From Sphingomonas bisphenolicum (GTDB lineage: Bacteria; Pseudomonadota; Alphaproteobacteria; Sphingomonadales; Sphingomonadaceae), in the NCBI RefSeq assembly GCF_024349785.1, contig NZ_AP018817.1, forward strand, positions 589,501 through 653,500: a DNA stretch of 64,000 bases, written 5' to 3'. The translations under genes were made by a program, and so were the position numbers. The notes beneath the pieces are model-generated. The model was not told the origin of the DNA. It searched no databases and was given only the letters and a program-made list of their open reading frames with translations. Shown in pieces: positions 24,783 to 34,124 of the stretch. How positions within the stretch are numbered: the first letter of the stretch is position 1; every line of letters starts with the position of its first letter.

Positions 24783-27428
24783 CTAGTCGGGCCGCCGCTC
24801 GGCAGCCAGTTGTTTCAACCGATATATGTGATCGAGCGCCTCACGCGGTGACAGGGCGTCGGCGTCGATCGCGTCGATCGCCGCCAGAAGCGGGTCGGGC
24901 GCGGCCTCCGCCTGCACCGCGACCGCCGCGAACAGCGGCAGGTCGTCCAGCCCCGCGGCGATCCCGCCGGTCTTCGCCTTGCCCGCTTCCAGCCGCGCCA
25001 GCACATCCTTGGCGCGCTTCAACACCGCTTGCGGCAACCCCGCCAGTCGCGCCACCGCCAGGCCATAGCTGCGATCGGCCGGGCCGTCGCTCAGTTCGTG
25101 CAGCAGGACGAGGTCGCCCTTCCACTCGCGCGCCCGCACATGATGCAGCGACAGCGACGACAACGTCTCGGCCAGCCGGGTCAACTCGTGATAGTGCGTC
25201 GCGAAGAGGCAGCGACAGCGATTGACCTCATGCACCGCCTCCACCACCGCCCAGGCCAGCGCCAGCCCGTCATAGGTGGATGTGCCGCGCCCGACCTCGT
25301 CCAGGATGACGAAACTCCGTTCGGTCGCCTGGCTCAGGATCGCGGCCGTCTCGACCATCTCGACCATGAAGGTCGACCGCCCCTTGGCCAGATTGTCCGA
25401 CGCGCCGACCCGGCTGAACAGCCGGTCGACCAAAGTCAGCGTCGCCGCCTGCGCCGGGACATAGCCCCCCGCCTGCGCCAATATGACGATCAGCGCATTC
25501 TGCCGCAGGAAGGTCGACTTGCCACCCATGTTCGGGCCGGTGACGAGCCATAGCCGGTCGCCGTCGGACAGGCGGCAGTCGTTCGCGACAAAGGGCTGGC
25601 CTTCCTTGCGCAGTGCATCTTCCACCACCGGATGCCGCCCGCCGACGATATCCAGGCACGGACCGGCGCCGTCGTCGCCCACGAAATGCGGCCGCTGCCA
25701 GCCGCCCTCGGCCGCCCGTTCGGCGAGCGACGCCGCGACGTCCAGCCGGGCCAGCGCATCGGCCGCGCGCGCAATGTCGCTCTTGCGGTCCAGCACCGCG
25801 CCGATCAGCTCCTCCAGATGCGCGGCTTCCGCCACCAGCGCATGGGCGCCCGCCTGCGCCACGCGCCCGGCTTCTTCGTGCAGGTCGATCGAATTGAACC
25901 GCACCACCCCGGCCAGCGTCTGGCGATGGGTGAAGCCGCTGTCGGGCTGCATCAGCGTGTCGGCGGCGCGGGCGGGCACCTCGACATGATAGCCCAGCAC
26001 GCCGTTATGCCGGATCTTCAGCGCGGATATACCGGTCTGCGCGCGATATTTCGCCTCCAGCGCGGCGATCGCGCGGCGGCCGTCTCCCGCCATGCGGCGC
26101 AGTTCGTCCAGTGCGGGATCATAGCCGTCGGCGATATAGCCGCCACTCGCCGTCTCGGTGGGCGGTGCGGGCACCAGCGCGCGCGCCAGCGCATCGACCA
26201 GCGCGCCATGGCCGTCCAGCGCCGGCAATATCCGCGCCAGCAACAGCGGCGGCTCGGCCAGCCGCCCCAGCCGCTCGCGCAGCAAGCGCGCTTCGCCGAG
26301 CCCATCGCGCAACTGGCCCAGATCGCGTGGGCTGCCACGTCCCACCGCCACGCGCCCCAGCGCCCGACCGATGTCCGGCAGCGCCCGCAACGCGCCGCGC
26401 AACTGATCGCGCAAGGTCGCATCGTCGTGGAATAGCTGCACCAGCCCCAGCCGCGCCTCGATCGTCGCCAGGTCCATCAGCGGCGCGGACAGATCCTGCC
26501 CCAGCAGCCGCGCACCCGCGCCCGTCACGGTGCGGTCGATCGCGCCCAGCAGGCTGCCCGCCCGCGCGCCCGCCATGGTCGCCACGATCTCCAGGCTTTC
26601 GCGCGTCGCCGCGTCGATCGCCACATGGCCGCCGCTCGCCTTGCGCAAGGGCGGCGCGAGGAAGGGCAGGGTGCCCTTGCCCGCATGATCGAGATAGGCG
26701 ATCAGCCCGCCCATCGCGGCCAGCTCGGCACGGCCGAACTGGCCGAACCCGTCCAGGGTCGTGACCCCGAACAGGCGCTTCAACGCCTCGTCCGCTCGCG
26801 CGCTCGAAAAGGCGGCGCGATCGAAAGGATGGCAATCGGCCACGCCCAGCGTCGATCCCTCCGCTACCACCGTCTCGCTCGGCCGCAGCCGTGCCAGTTC
26901 AGCGGGCAGGTCGCCCAGCGGGCAGGTCATCGTCTCGAACCGGCCTGTGGAAATGTCGGCGGCGGCGATGCCGATCTCGCCCGCCTCCTCCCCGCCGACC
27001 TGCGCCAGCGCGACCAGCATATTGTCGCGCCGGCTGTCGAGCAAAGTCTCCTCGGTCAGCGTGCCGGCGGTGACGTAGCGCACGATCGCCCGCGCCACCA
27101 ATGTCTTGCCGCCGCGCGCCTTGGCCTGCGCCGGCGTCTCGGTCTGCTCGGCGATGGCGACGCGATGCCCGCCCTTGATGAGGCGCGCCAGATACCCCTC
27201 GGCGCTATGCACCGGCACGCCGCACATCGGGATCGGCGCGCCGCCATGTTCGCCCCGGCTGGTCAGCGCGATGTCCAGCGTCGCCGCGGCTTGTCTGGCG
27301 TCGTCGAAGAAAAGTTCGAAGAAATCGCCCATGCGGTAGAAGAGCAGGCAATCCTGCGCTTGGCGCTTGAGCGTCAGATATTGGGCCATCATCGGCGTGG
27401 GGGCGGCTGTATCGGTCGAAAGGGCCAT
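24783..27428 (-). CDS. mutS: DNA mismatch repair ATPase MutS
   Basis: An 881-residue MutS. The mismatch-binding F-x-E motif region is LLFYRMGDFFELFFDDA near residue 35. Connector, lever and clamp domains follow, then the ABC-type ATPase with Walker A TGPNMGGKSTFLRQ near residue 630, signature STFMVEMVETA and Walker B FVILDEVGRGTSTYDG. It recognises mispairs and recruits MutL. The frame stays open far upstream (to 30275) through the antisense of maeB, but ATG 27426-27428 begins the conserved N-terminus. It is immediately followed by glnD. Confidence 0.95.
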   Translation of the reverse strand: MALSTDTAAPTPMMAQYLTLKRQAQDCLLFYRMGDFFELFFDDARQAAATLDIALTSRGEHGGAPIPMCGVPVHSAEGYLARLIKGGHRVAIAEQTETPAQAKARGGKTLVARAIVRYVTAGTLTEETLLDSRRDNMLVALAQVGGEEAGEIGIAAADISTGRFETMTCPLGDLPAELARLRPSETVVAEGSTLGVADCHPFDRAAFSSARADEALKRLFGVTTLDGFGQFGRAELAAMGGLIAYLDHAGKGTLPFLAPPLRKASGGHVAIDAATRESLEIVATMAGARAGSLLGAIDRTVTGAGARLLGQDLSAPLMDLATIEARLGLVQLFHDDATLRDQLRGALRALPDIGRALGRVAVGRGSPRDLGQLRDGLGEARLLRERLGRLAEPPLLLARILPALDGHGALVDALARALVPAPPTETASGGYIADGYDPALDELRRMAGDGRRAIAALEAKYRAQTGISALKIRHNGVLGYHVEVPARAADTLMQPDSGFTHRQTLAGVVRFNSIDLHEEAGRVAQAGAHALVAEAAHLEELIGAVLDRKSDIARAADALARLDVAASLAERAAEGGWQRPHFVGDDGAGPCLDIVGGRHPVVEDALRKEGQPFVANDCRLSDGDRLWLVTGPNMGGKSTFLRQNALIVILAQAGGYVPAQAATLTLVDRLFSRVGASDNLAKGRSTFMVEMVETAAILSQATERSFVILDEVGRGTSTYDGLALAWAVVEAVHEVNRCRCLFATHYHELTRLAETLSSLSLHHVRAREWKGDLVLLHELSDGPADRSYGLAVARLAGLPQAVLKRAKDVLARLEAGKAKTGGIAAGLDDLPLFAAVAVQAEAAPDPLLAAIDAIDADALSPREALDHIYRLKQLAAERRPD

Positions 27429-27566
27429 GGCACAAGCCGATAGCCTGAACCCCGCACCGAAACCAGAGCTTCGCCCAGACGCCCAGAAAATTGCGCGTCT
27501 CGCACTTGCCCACAGGATAATGTTACCGCTAGGGCCGCCCTGTTGTTCCAATATATGGGTGCCGCG

Positions 27567-29828
27567 ATGTCCGATCGATCGAATGTGGAATTTTCCGAGC
27601 GCGAGGCGCTGTTCTTCCATTCGACCGGCCGCCCCGGCAAGATCGAGATCATCGCGTCGAAGCCGATGGCGACCCAGCGCGACCTGAGCCTCGCTTATTC
27701 CCCCGGCGTCGCGGTGCCGGTGCTGGCGATCGCGAAAGACCCCGCCACCGCCTATGACTATACCGCCAAGGGCAATCTGGTCGCGGTCATCACCAACGGC
27801 ACGGCGATCCTGGGCCTGGGCAATCTCGGCGCGCTGGCGTCCAAGCCGGTGATGGAGGGCAAGGCCGTGCTCTTCAAGCGCTTCGCCGACGTGGACAGCA
27901 TCGACATCGAACTCAAGACTGAGGATGTCGATCGCTTCATCGACGCGGTCGAGCTGATGGAGCCGACCTTCGGCGGCATCAACCTTGAAGATATCAAGGC
28001 GCCCGAATGCTTCATCATCGAACAGACGTTGAAAGAGCGGATGAACATTCCGGTCTTCCATGACGACCAGCATGGCACCGCGATCATCGCGGCCGCCGGC
28101 GTCATCAACGCCGCGCTGCTGACCGGGCGCGAGATGAAGGATATGAAGGTGGTGGTGAACGGCGCGGGCGCCGCCTCCATCAGCTGCACCGAACTGATCA
28201 AGGCGCTGGGCGTCCCCCATGAAAACGTCATCATGTGCGACAGCAAGGGCGTGATCTACCAGGGCCGTACCGAGGGCATGAACCAGTGGAAGTCGGCCCA
28301 TGCGGTCCGCACCGACGCCCGGACGCTGGCGGAAGCGGTCAAGGGCGCCGACGTGTTCCTGGGCCTGTCGGTCGCGGGCGCGATGACGCAGGACATGGTG
28401 AAGTCCATGGGGCCAAAGCCGATCATCTTCGCCATGGCCAATCCAGATCCCGAAATCCTGCCGCCCGACGCCCATGCCGTGCGTCCCGACGTGATCGTCG
28501 CGACCGGCCGGTCGGACTTTCCCAACCAGGTCAACAACGTCCTGGGCTTCCCGTTCATTTTCCGCGGCGCGCTCGACGTGCGGGCGACCGGGATCAACGA
28601 AGCGATGAAGCTGGCCGCCGCCCACGCCATTGCCAATCTGGCGCGCGAACAGGTGCCGGAGGAAGTGGCCAAGGCCTATGGCCGATCGCACAGTTTCGGC
28701 CCGGACTATATCATCCCCGCGCCCTTCGACCCGCGCCTGATGGAGGTCGTGCCCGCCGCCGTCGCCCAGGCGGCGATGGAAACCGGCGTCGCGCAAAAGC
28801 CGATCGCGGACATGGCGGCCTACCGCCAGTCGCTGAAGGCCCGGCTCAACCCGACCACCACCGTCCTCACCACCGCCTATGAAGTGGCGAAGGCCAATCC
28901 CAAGCGCGTCGTCTTCGCCGAGGCGGAAGAGGAAGTGGTGCTGCGCGCGGCGATCCAGTTCCGCGAGCTGGGCTATGGCATCCCGGTGCTGGTCGGCCGT
29001 GGCGAGGTAGTCGAAAAGCTGAAGGAACTGGGCGTCCGCGACCCCGAAAGCTTCGAACTGCACAACAGCGTCAATTCGCCGCTGGTGCCCGACATGGTCG
29101 ACCTGCTCTACGCCCGGCTTCAGCGCCGCGGCTATCTGCGCCGCGATTGCGAGCGGATGGTCAATCGCGACCGCAACATCTTCGGCACCTTGCTGGTCAA
29201 GATGGGCGTGGCCGACGCGATGATCACCGGCATGACCCGCCCCTATGCGCAGACGCTGCGCGAAGTGAAGCGGGTGATGGACCCCGCGGCCGGCCGCACC
29301 CCGTTCGGCATCCATGTGCTGGTGGCCAAGGACAAGACCGTGTTCCTGGCCGACACCACGGTCAACGAACGCCCCACCGCCGGCGAACTGGCCGACATTG
29401 CGGAAGGCACGGTGGCGGTCGCCCGCCGCATGGGGGTCGACCCGCGCGTCGCCTTCCTCTCCTATTCCAATTTCGGCAATCCGCCCGGCGCCTTCCTGGA
29501 AAATGTGCGCGGCGCGGTGAAGCTGCTCGATGACCGCGATGTCGATTTCGAATATGAAGGCGAAATGACCGCCGACGTGGCGCTCAACCCCGCCGTCATG
29601 AAAAATTATCCGTTCAGCCGCCTGTCCGGCCCGGCCAATGTGCTGGTCATGCCGGGGCTGCAATCGGCCAATATCTCGGCCAAGCTGCTGCGCGAACTGG
29701 GAGGCACGTCGATGATCGGGCCGGTTCTGGTCGGCATGGAAAAATCGGTGCAGATCGCCACGATGTCGTCCAACGCGTCCGAACTGCTGACCCTCGCGGT
29801 GCTGGCGGCGGGCGGCGTCGCGCTTTGA
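27567..29828 (+). CDS. maeB: NADP-dependent malic enzyme with phosphotransacetylase-like domain
   Basis: A 753-residue MaeB. The N-terminal malic enzyme part has ALFFHSTGRPGKIEI, the DDQHGTAIIAAAG substrate region and an NADP-binding VVVNGAGAASISC loop. From about residue 430 a phosphate acetyltransferase-like domain follows (PKRVVFAEAEEEVVLRAAI to VMPGLQSANI), which is regulatory in this class. It converts malate to pyruvate with NADPH. Upstream TTG (27543) and ATG (27555) starts are possible, but MSDRSNVEFSEREALFF at 27567 fits family length. It diverges from mutS across a 138 bp gap. Confidence 0.93.
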   Translation: MSDRSNVEFSEREALFFHSTGRPGKIEIIASKPMATQRDLSLAYSPGVAVPVLAIAKDPATAYDYTAKGNLVAVITNGTAILGLGNLGALASKPVMEGKAVLFKRFADVDSIDIELKTEDVDRFIDAVELMEPTFGGINLEDIKAPECFIIEQTLKERMNIPVFHDDQHGTAIIAAAGVINAALLTGREMKDMKVVVNGAGAASISCTELIKALGVPHENVIMCDSKGVIYQGRTEGMNQWKSAHAVRTDARTLAEAVKGADVFLGLSVAGAMTQDMVKSMGPKPIIFAMANPDPEILPPDAHAVRPDVIVATGRSDFPNQVNNVLGFPFIFRGALDVRATGINEAMKLAAAHAIANLAREQVPEEVAKAYGRSHSFGPDYIIPAPFDPRLMEVVPAAVAQAAMETGVAQKPIADMAAYRQSLKARLNPTTTVLTTAYEVAKANPKRVVFAEAEEEVVLRAAIQFRELGYGIPVLVGRGEVVEKLKELGVRDPESFELHNSVNSPLVPDMVDLLYARLQRRGYLRRDCERMVNRDRNIFGTLLVKMGVADAMITGMTRPYAQTLREVKRVMDPAAGRTPFGIHVLVAKDKTVFLADTTVNERPTAGELADIAEGTVAVARRMGVDPRVAFLSYSNFGNPPGAFLENVRGAVKLLDDRDVDFEYEGEMTADVALNPAVMKNYPFSRLSGPANVLVMPGLQSANISAKLLRELGGTSMIGPVLVGMEKSVQIATMSSNASELLTLAVLAAGGVAL

Positions 29829-30317
29829 TAGCGCCCCATTCTGCGCGAGAGGGGAAGGCATGAAATATCTCGGGAGCAACGCATGAGCATGGCCAGTTTC
29901 GACAGTGCGACTTTCCGGCGGGTGCTGGGCCATTATCCCACCGGCGTCTGCGTCGTGACCGCGGTGGAGGCGGACGGCGCGCCCGTCGCCATGGTGGTCG
30001 GCTCCTTCACATCGGTGTCGCTTGATCCGCCGCTGGTGGCCTTCTTTCCCGCCAAAAGCTCGACCAGCTGGCCGCGCATCCAGGCAGTCGGCAAATTTTG
30101 CGTCAACGTCCTCGCCAGCGACCAGAAGCCGCTCTGCCGCCAGATCGCCGGCCCCGGTCCGGACAAGTTCGCCGGCATCGCCCATCGCGTATCGGCCAAC
30201 GGTTCGCCGATCCTCGACGATGTCGTCGCCTGGATCGACTGCACCTTGGATGCGGTGCACGAGGCGGGCGACCATGACATCGCGCTCGGCCGGGTCGTCG
30301 CGCTGGAAGTGGATGCG

Positions 30318-30332
30318 GTGGATGGCTCCCGC
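30318..30332 (+). repeat. Left 15 nt inverted repeat at insertion element
   Basis: GTGGATGGCTCCCGC here is the exact reverse complement of 31678-31692. Its first nine bases are also the reading frame of the interrupted gene (Val-Asp-Gly), so part of the match may be target sequence that resembles the element end. Confidence 0.8.
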
Positions 30333-30393
30333 TCACGGCATCTAAGTGCCAAGATGGGTTGCTGTCATGCAACCCGAGAAGGAGCCACCCGCC

Positions 30394-31434
30394 ATGGAGA
30401 TTAGCACGATCGGCCTCGATTTGGCCAAGAACGTTTTTCAGGTTCACGGTATCAGCGCGACCGGTGAGGTCGTCCTTCGCAAGGCGCTGCGGCGATCGCA
30501 GATGCTACCGTTCTTCGAGAAGCTGCCGCCGTGCTTGGTAGGCGCCGAGGCCTGCGGCACGTCGCATCACTGGGCACGCGAACTGACCAAGCTGGGTCAT
30601 GAGGTGCGGCTGATGCCGGCGGCTTACGTGAAGCCTTACGTAAAGCGGGGCAAAAACGACGCCGCCGATGCCGAGGCGATCTGCGAGGCAGTTACACGTC
30701 AGACGATGCGGTTCGTGCCCATCAAGTCGCGCGAGCAGCAGGCGGCGTTGTCGCTGCACCGCGTGCGTAGCCTGTTGATCAAGCAGCGCACGCAGCTGGT
30801 CAACATGATGCGCAGCGTGCTCGCCGAACTCGGCATCGCCATCCCGGTCGGGATCGTGAAGGCACTCCAGATGGCGCGGCAGATCGTCGACGGAGAGTCT
30901 GAGCTCGATCTGCCAACCGAAGCGGCGAACGTCGTCACAGTGCTGGCAGGGCAACTGCTCCAGCTTCACGCCCAGTTACGCAAGCTTGATCTGCGGCTCG
31001 CCGCTTTGCAGCGGAGCGACGACCGGGCCCGGCGCCTGGCGACGATCCCTGGTATCGGGCCGATCGGCGCGACCGCGCTCGCCGCGTCGGTGACCGATCC
31101 AAGCCAGTTCTCGTCAGGGCGCCAGTTCGCCGCCTGGCTGGGGCTGACCCCTCGGCAGAGCTCGAGTGGCGGCAAGGAACGCTTGGGGCGCATAACCAAG
31201 ATGGGCGACAGATATCTGCGGCAGCTCCTGATCGTCGGCGCCACCGCGCTGGTCCGATATGCCAAGCAGAAACCCAGCACGGTCGATCCGCGCTTTGTCG
31301 CTCTGCTTGCCAGAAAGCCCGCGCGTGTCGCCTCGGTCGCCATCGCTAACAAGATGGCGCGGATCGCATGGGCAGTTATGGCGCGCGGCGGCGTCTTCGA
31401 GCGCGGGCATGCGCCTATGCTGGCGGCAGCATAG
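30394..31434 (+). CDS. IS110 family transposase (DEDD/serine recombinase)
   Basis: A 346-residue transposase. The N-terminal RuvC-like DEDD domain starts STIGLDLAKNVFQVHGI (first Asp), has VGAEACGTSHHWARELTKLG (Glu) and KRGKNDAADAEAICEA (paired Asp). The C-terminal transposase_20 domain has ATIPGIGPIGATALAASV and AAWLGLTPRQSSSGGKERLG with the conserved serine region. IS110 enzymes use a bridge RNA to pair target and donor DNA. ATG 30394 follows GAAGGAG by about 11 nt. Confidence 0.95.
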   Translation: MEISTIGLDLAKNVFQVHGISATGEVVLRKALRRSQMLPFFEKLPPCLVGAEACGTSHHWARELTKLGHEVRLMPAAYVKPYVKRGKNDAADAEAICEAVTRQTMRFVPIKSREQQAALSLHRVRSLLIKQRTQLVNMMRSVLAELGIAIPVGIVKALQMARQIVDGESELDLPTEAANVVTVLAGQLLQLHAQLRKLDLRLAALQRSDDRARRLATIPGIGPIGATALAASVTDPSQFSSGRQFAAWLGLTPRQSSSGGKERLGRITKMGDRYLRQLLIVGATALVRYAKQKPSTVDPRFVALLARKPARVASVAIANKMARIAWAVMARGGVFERGHAPMLAAA

Positions 31435-31705
31435 ATCAAAAGCTTAGCTGAGGAGATCAGCTTCACGAGGTTGTGAGAGCGAAGGATGTGATGGCAAAAC
31501 CGGTCGGACCGGGAACAAGGACAACCCAAGGACGGTCCTAGGCGTAATAGCCTGCAAAGCCGATCGGACCTTGTTCGCGAACCCCATCAGGGCCAGCAGT
31601 CTACACCGACTGCATCAACAGGCCGGACAGACGACTGCACCCGACGGAACGTCAGATCATCACTTTATGCTTGCAACGCGGGAGCCATCCACAGAGGACC
31701 GTCCG
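31435..31705 (+). ncRNA. Candidate bridge-RNA region (element 3' non-coding end)
   Basis: The 271 nt between the transposase stop and the element end hold no gene. In IS1111-subgroup elements the bridge RNA is encoded in the right end after the transposase, and the length here suits that. The right inverted repeat is at 31678-31692. The RNA fold and its binding loops were not worked out, so this is a positional call. Confidence 0.4.
31678..31692 (-). repeat. Right 15 nt inverted repeat at insertion element
   Basis: GCGGGAGCCATCCAC is the exact reverse complement of 30318-30332. It lies 13 nt inside the point where the host frame resumes, as expected for sub-terminal repeats of the IS1111 subgroup. 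Confidence 0.8.
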
Positions 31706-31932
31706 GGCAGTCCGCTGCTCTTCTTCCAGGGCAATTACGGGGAATTTTCCCTGCTCGAATGAAGGATATCGGTGCGGTGCGGCGTCTTCAGGGGATAGCA
31801 AGGTTCGGGCGCGCATTATTCGGCAGAAATATCTATCGGACATGCGGGGGAAATATTACCCCTCCTTAACGCAGATTATCTAATGCCCATCATCTAATGT
31901 CTTGCCCGTCGCCCCCTGACCGGACCGCCCCC

Positions 31933-32913
31933 ATGACCGCGCTGCTCATTACCGTCGACACCGAACTCTCCTCCTCGCTGCACCAGCGGGGCGTCGGGTT
32001 GGCGGATAATGTGGATCGCTCGATCTGGGCGCAGGCGCAGGGCAAACCCTACGGCATCGGCTGGCAGATGGATCTGCTCGATCGCCATGGCCTCAAGGGT
32101 GCCTTCTTCCTCGATCCCATGCCGGCATTGGTCCATGGCGCCGATTTCCTGACGCCGATCGTGGGTGCTATCGTGGATCGCGGGCATGAGGTGCAGATGC
32201 ACATCCACAGCGAATGGCTCGCCTGGGCGAACGACTCGCCGGTCGGTGGCCGACAGGGCCGCAATATCGGCGATTTCTCGTTTTCCGATCAGCTCGTCCT
32301 GCTGGGCCTTGCCAAAAGATTGCTGGAACAGGCGGGCGCCCCCGCCATCACCGCTTTCCGCGCCGGCAATTTCGGCGCCAATGACGACACGCTGCGCGCG
32401 CTCGCGACCCTGGGCGTCGCCTGGGACAGCAGCGTCAACCCCGCCTATCTCGGCCGCGAATGTCGCATCAGCGCCGACCCCGCGCAGATCGGCGCGACCC
32501 GATTGCTCGGCGTCGGCGCATTGCCTGTTTCCGGCATCGCCGACCGTCCTGGCGGCTTCCGCCCGGCCCAGATTTGCGCCATGTCGGCCGCCGAAATGCG
32601 CGCCGGGCTGCGCCATGCCGTGCGCGAAGGGCATGACGCGTTCGTCGTCGTCACCCATAGTTTCGAAATGCTCTCGCGCGACCGCCAGCGCCCCAACCGC
32701 GCCGTGATGGCCCGGTTCGAGGCGTTGTGCCGCGAAGCCGCCCGCTTGCCCGGCGTGCAGGGCGCGGGGTTCAACGACCTGCCCGCCGACCTGGCCGACC
32801 GCCCGGCGCGCCACCTCAGCCGCGCCGCGCCCAGCCAGTGGCGCACCGGCCTGCGCATCGCGCAGCAGGCCTGGGCGACCTGGCGCTACGAACATCGGCT
32901 GGTCCCTGCGTGA
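31933..32913 (+). CDS. Polysaccharide deacetylase family protein
   Basis: A 326-residue NodB-like carbohydrate esterase 4 fold. It starts MTALLITVDTELSSSLHQRG with the metal/catalytic Asp region, followed by GAFFLDPMPALVHG, GHEVQMHIHSEWLAW (metal-binding His residues) and FRAGNFGANDDTLRALATLG. No signal peptide is visible, so it may act in the cytoplasm on a glycan or glycolipid precursor. ATG 31897 would add 12 residues; 31933 gives the more usual start. Its TGA overlaps the GTG of the ATP-grasp gene, so the two are probably one operon. Confidence 0.82.
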   Translation: MTALLITVDTELSSSLHQRGVGLADNVDRSIWAQAQGKPYGIGWQMDLLDRHGLKGAFFLDPMPALVHGADFLTPIVGAIVDRGHEVQMHIHSEWLAWANDSPVGGRQGRNIGDFSFSDQLVLLGLAKRLLEQAGAPAITAFRAGNFGANDDTLRALATLGVAWDSSVNPAYLGRECRISADPAQIGATRLLGVGALPVSGIADRPGGFRPAQICAMSAAEMRAGLRHAVREGHDAFVVVTHSFEMLSRDRQRPNRAVMARFEALCREAARLPGVQGAGFNDLPADLADRPARHLSRAAPSQWRTGLRIAQQAWATWRYEHRLVPA

Positions 32914-34124
32914 CCGCGTTTCCGGGCGTACTGCTTCTGGGTCTGGAAAATGCGATCGGGCTGACGGTCGCGCGCGAACTGGGCGGTCATGGCGTGCCGG
33001 TCCATGGCATCGCCCGCAGCGCCGCCTCGATCGGCACGGCGTCGCGCCATTGCACCGACTGGACGCTGCGCCCCTCTGGTCCCATTGCCGACTGGCTGCC
33101 CGACCTGATCGACCGCACCGGGGCGCAAGCGGTGCTGGCGGTGTCGGAATCCGACCTCATCGAACTGGCCGCCCTGCCGCCGATGATCGGCGATTGCCAT
33201 ATTCTCGTCCCACGGCCGGAACCGCTGGAACGGGTGCTCGACAAGTTGCAGACGCTCCATGCGGCCGCTACCGCCGGATTGCGCGTGCCGCAGACCTGGC
33301 AGCCGCGCGCGGGCGAGGATTTCGCGGCCCGCGCCGCGCAGATGCGATACCCGCTTGTCGCCAAATGGGCCAATCCGCCTGAAATCATGGCGGTGTTGGA
33401 GCAGGCGGGGCTGGAATGGATCAAGACCGACTATGTCCGCACGCCGGACCAACTGGTCGCGCTGCTGGACCGCTACACCCCCGTCGGACGCTGGCCGCTG
33501 ATCCAGCAATATTGCCGTGGCGTCGGCCTCGGCCAGATGCTCTACATGCAGGACGGCCAGGCCACGCTGCGCTTCCAGCATCGTCGACTGCACGAATGGC
33601 CGCCCGAAGGCGGCGTCTCCACCCTGTGCCGCGCCGAACCGACCGGATCGCATCACGCACAGATGGCGCTCTCGGAAAAGCTGTTGCGCGCGCTCGACTG
33701 GGAAGGGCAGGCGATGGTCGAATATCGCTACGAGCCCGACAGCGATCGTTATTGGTTGATGGAGGTCAACGGCCGCTTCTGGGGCAGCCTGCCGCTGGCG
33801 CGCCATTGTGGCGCCGATTTCGCCTGGGAAGCCTATCGGCGCAAGGTGTTGGGCCAGACCGATGCCGCGCCGCCGCCGCGCGACGATCTGCGCGCGCGCT
33901 ACATGGTGCCTGAAACGAAGCGGCTGGCGCGCATCCTGTTCGCGCCCGGTCGCATCGGCGATCCGTTCTTCCGCCGTCGCCCGCTGTTCGACCTGGCCAG
34001 CTACCTGCTCGCCTTTATCGATCCGCGCGCGCGCTATTATGTCTTCAGCCGCTCGGACATGCGCCCCTGGCTGCGCGACATGGCGCAGATGGTCAGGAAA
34101 GCCGTGCGCCGGGAAAGGCGCTGA
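32910..34124 (+). CDS. ATP-grasp family protein (carboxylate-amine ligase-like)
   Basis: A 404-residue protein. The N-terminal Rossmann-like part is VLLLGLENAIGLTVARELGG. An ATP-grasp fold follows, with YPLVAKWANPPEIM for nucleotide binding and a metal-binding end VEYRYEPDS...YWLMEVNGRFWGSLPLA. ATP-grasp enzymes form C-N bonds through acylphosphates; the substrate is unknown. The start is GTG 32910, overlapping the deacetylase stop (GTGA). Its 3' end overlaps the converging phosphatase gene by 32 nt. The context suggests modification of a surface or exported metabolite. Confidence 0.85.
   Translation: MTAFPGVLLLGLENAIGLTVARELGGHGVPVHGIARSAASIGTASRHCTDWTLRPSGPIADWLPDLIDRTGAQAVLAVSESDLIELAALPPMIGDCHILVPRPEPLERVLDKLQTLHAAATAGLRVPQTWQPRAGEDFAARAAQMRYPLVAKWANPPEIMAVLEQAGLEWIKTDYVRTPDQLVALLDRYTPVGRWPLIQQYCRGVGLGQMLYMQDGQATLRFQHRRLHEWPPEGGVSTLCRAEPTGSHHAQMALSEKLLRALDWEGQAMVEYRYEPDSDRYWLMEVNGRFWGSLPLARHCGADFAWEAYRRKVLGQTDAAPPPRDDLRARYMVPETKRLARILFAPGRIGDPFFRRRPLFDLASYLLAFIDPRARYYVFSRSDMRPWLRDMAQMVRKAVRRERR

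Larger units (their letters stand above)
30327..31705 (+). mobile_element. IS110-family (IS1111-type) insertion sequence
   Basis: About 1.38 kb carrying one transposase gene. Limits are inferred from where the flavin reductase frame breaks (after GGC at 30326) and resumes (GGC at 31706), so a few bases are uncertain. A short left non-coding end (67 nt, with a GGGTTGC/GCAACCC hairpin at 30356-30375) and a long right one (about 270 nt) plus near-terminal inverted repeats fit the IS1111 subgroup. No ordinary target duplication is expected for this family beyond the shared GGC core. Confidence 0.85.
29883..31762 (+). pseudogene. Flavin reductase family gene split by an IS110/IS1111-type element
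   Basis: The first part (29883 to about 30329, 149 codons) is a flavin reductase-like split-barrel domain: GHYPTGVCVVTAVEADGAP, MVVGSFTSVSLDPPLVAFFP, GKFCVNVLASDQKPLC and DHDIALGRVVALEVD. The reading frame then enters the insertion. The missing end, GSPLLFFQGNYGEFSLLE and a stop, is found intact at 31706-31762, where GGC AGT CCG continues the sense of GAT GGC on the left. Family proteins end with just such an L-F-F-x-G-x-Y-G motif. Without the element the product would be about 166 residues. Function is likely lost, since the tail normally helps close the FMN site. Confidence 0.88.

Noticed and set aside
24783..30275. A single leftward open frame of about 1830 codons reaching from mutS through the antisense of maeB and the flavin reductase gene
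   Set aside because: Only the part up to 27428 resembles MutS. The rest mirrors strong rightward genes and is Asp/His/Arg-rich low-information sequence typical of antisense frames in GC-rich DNA.
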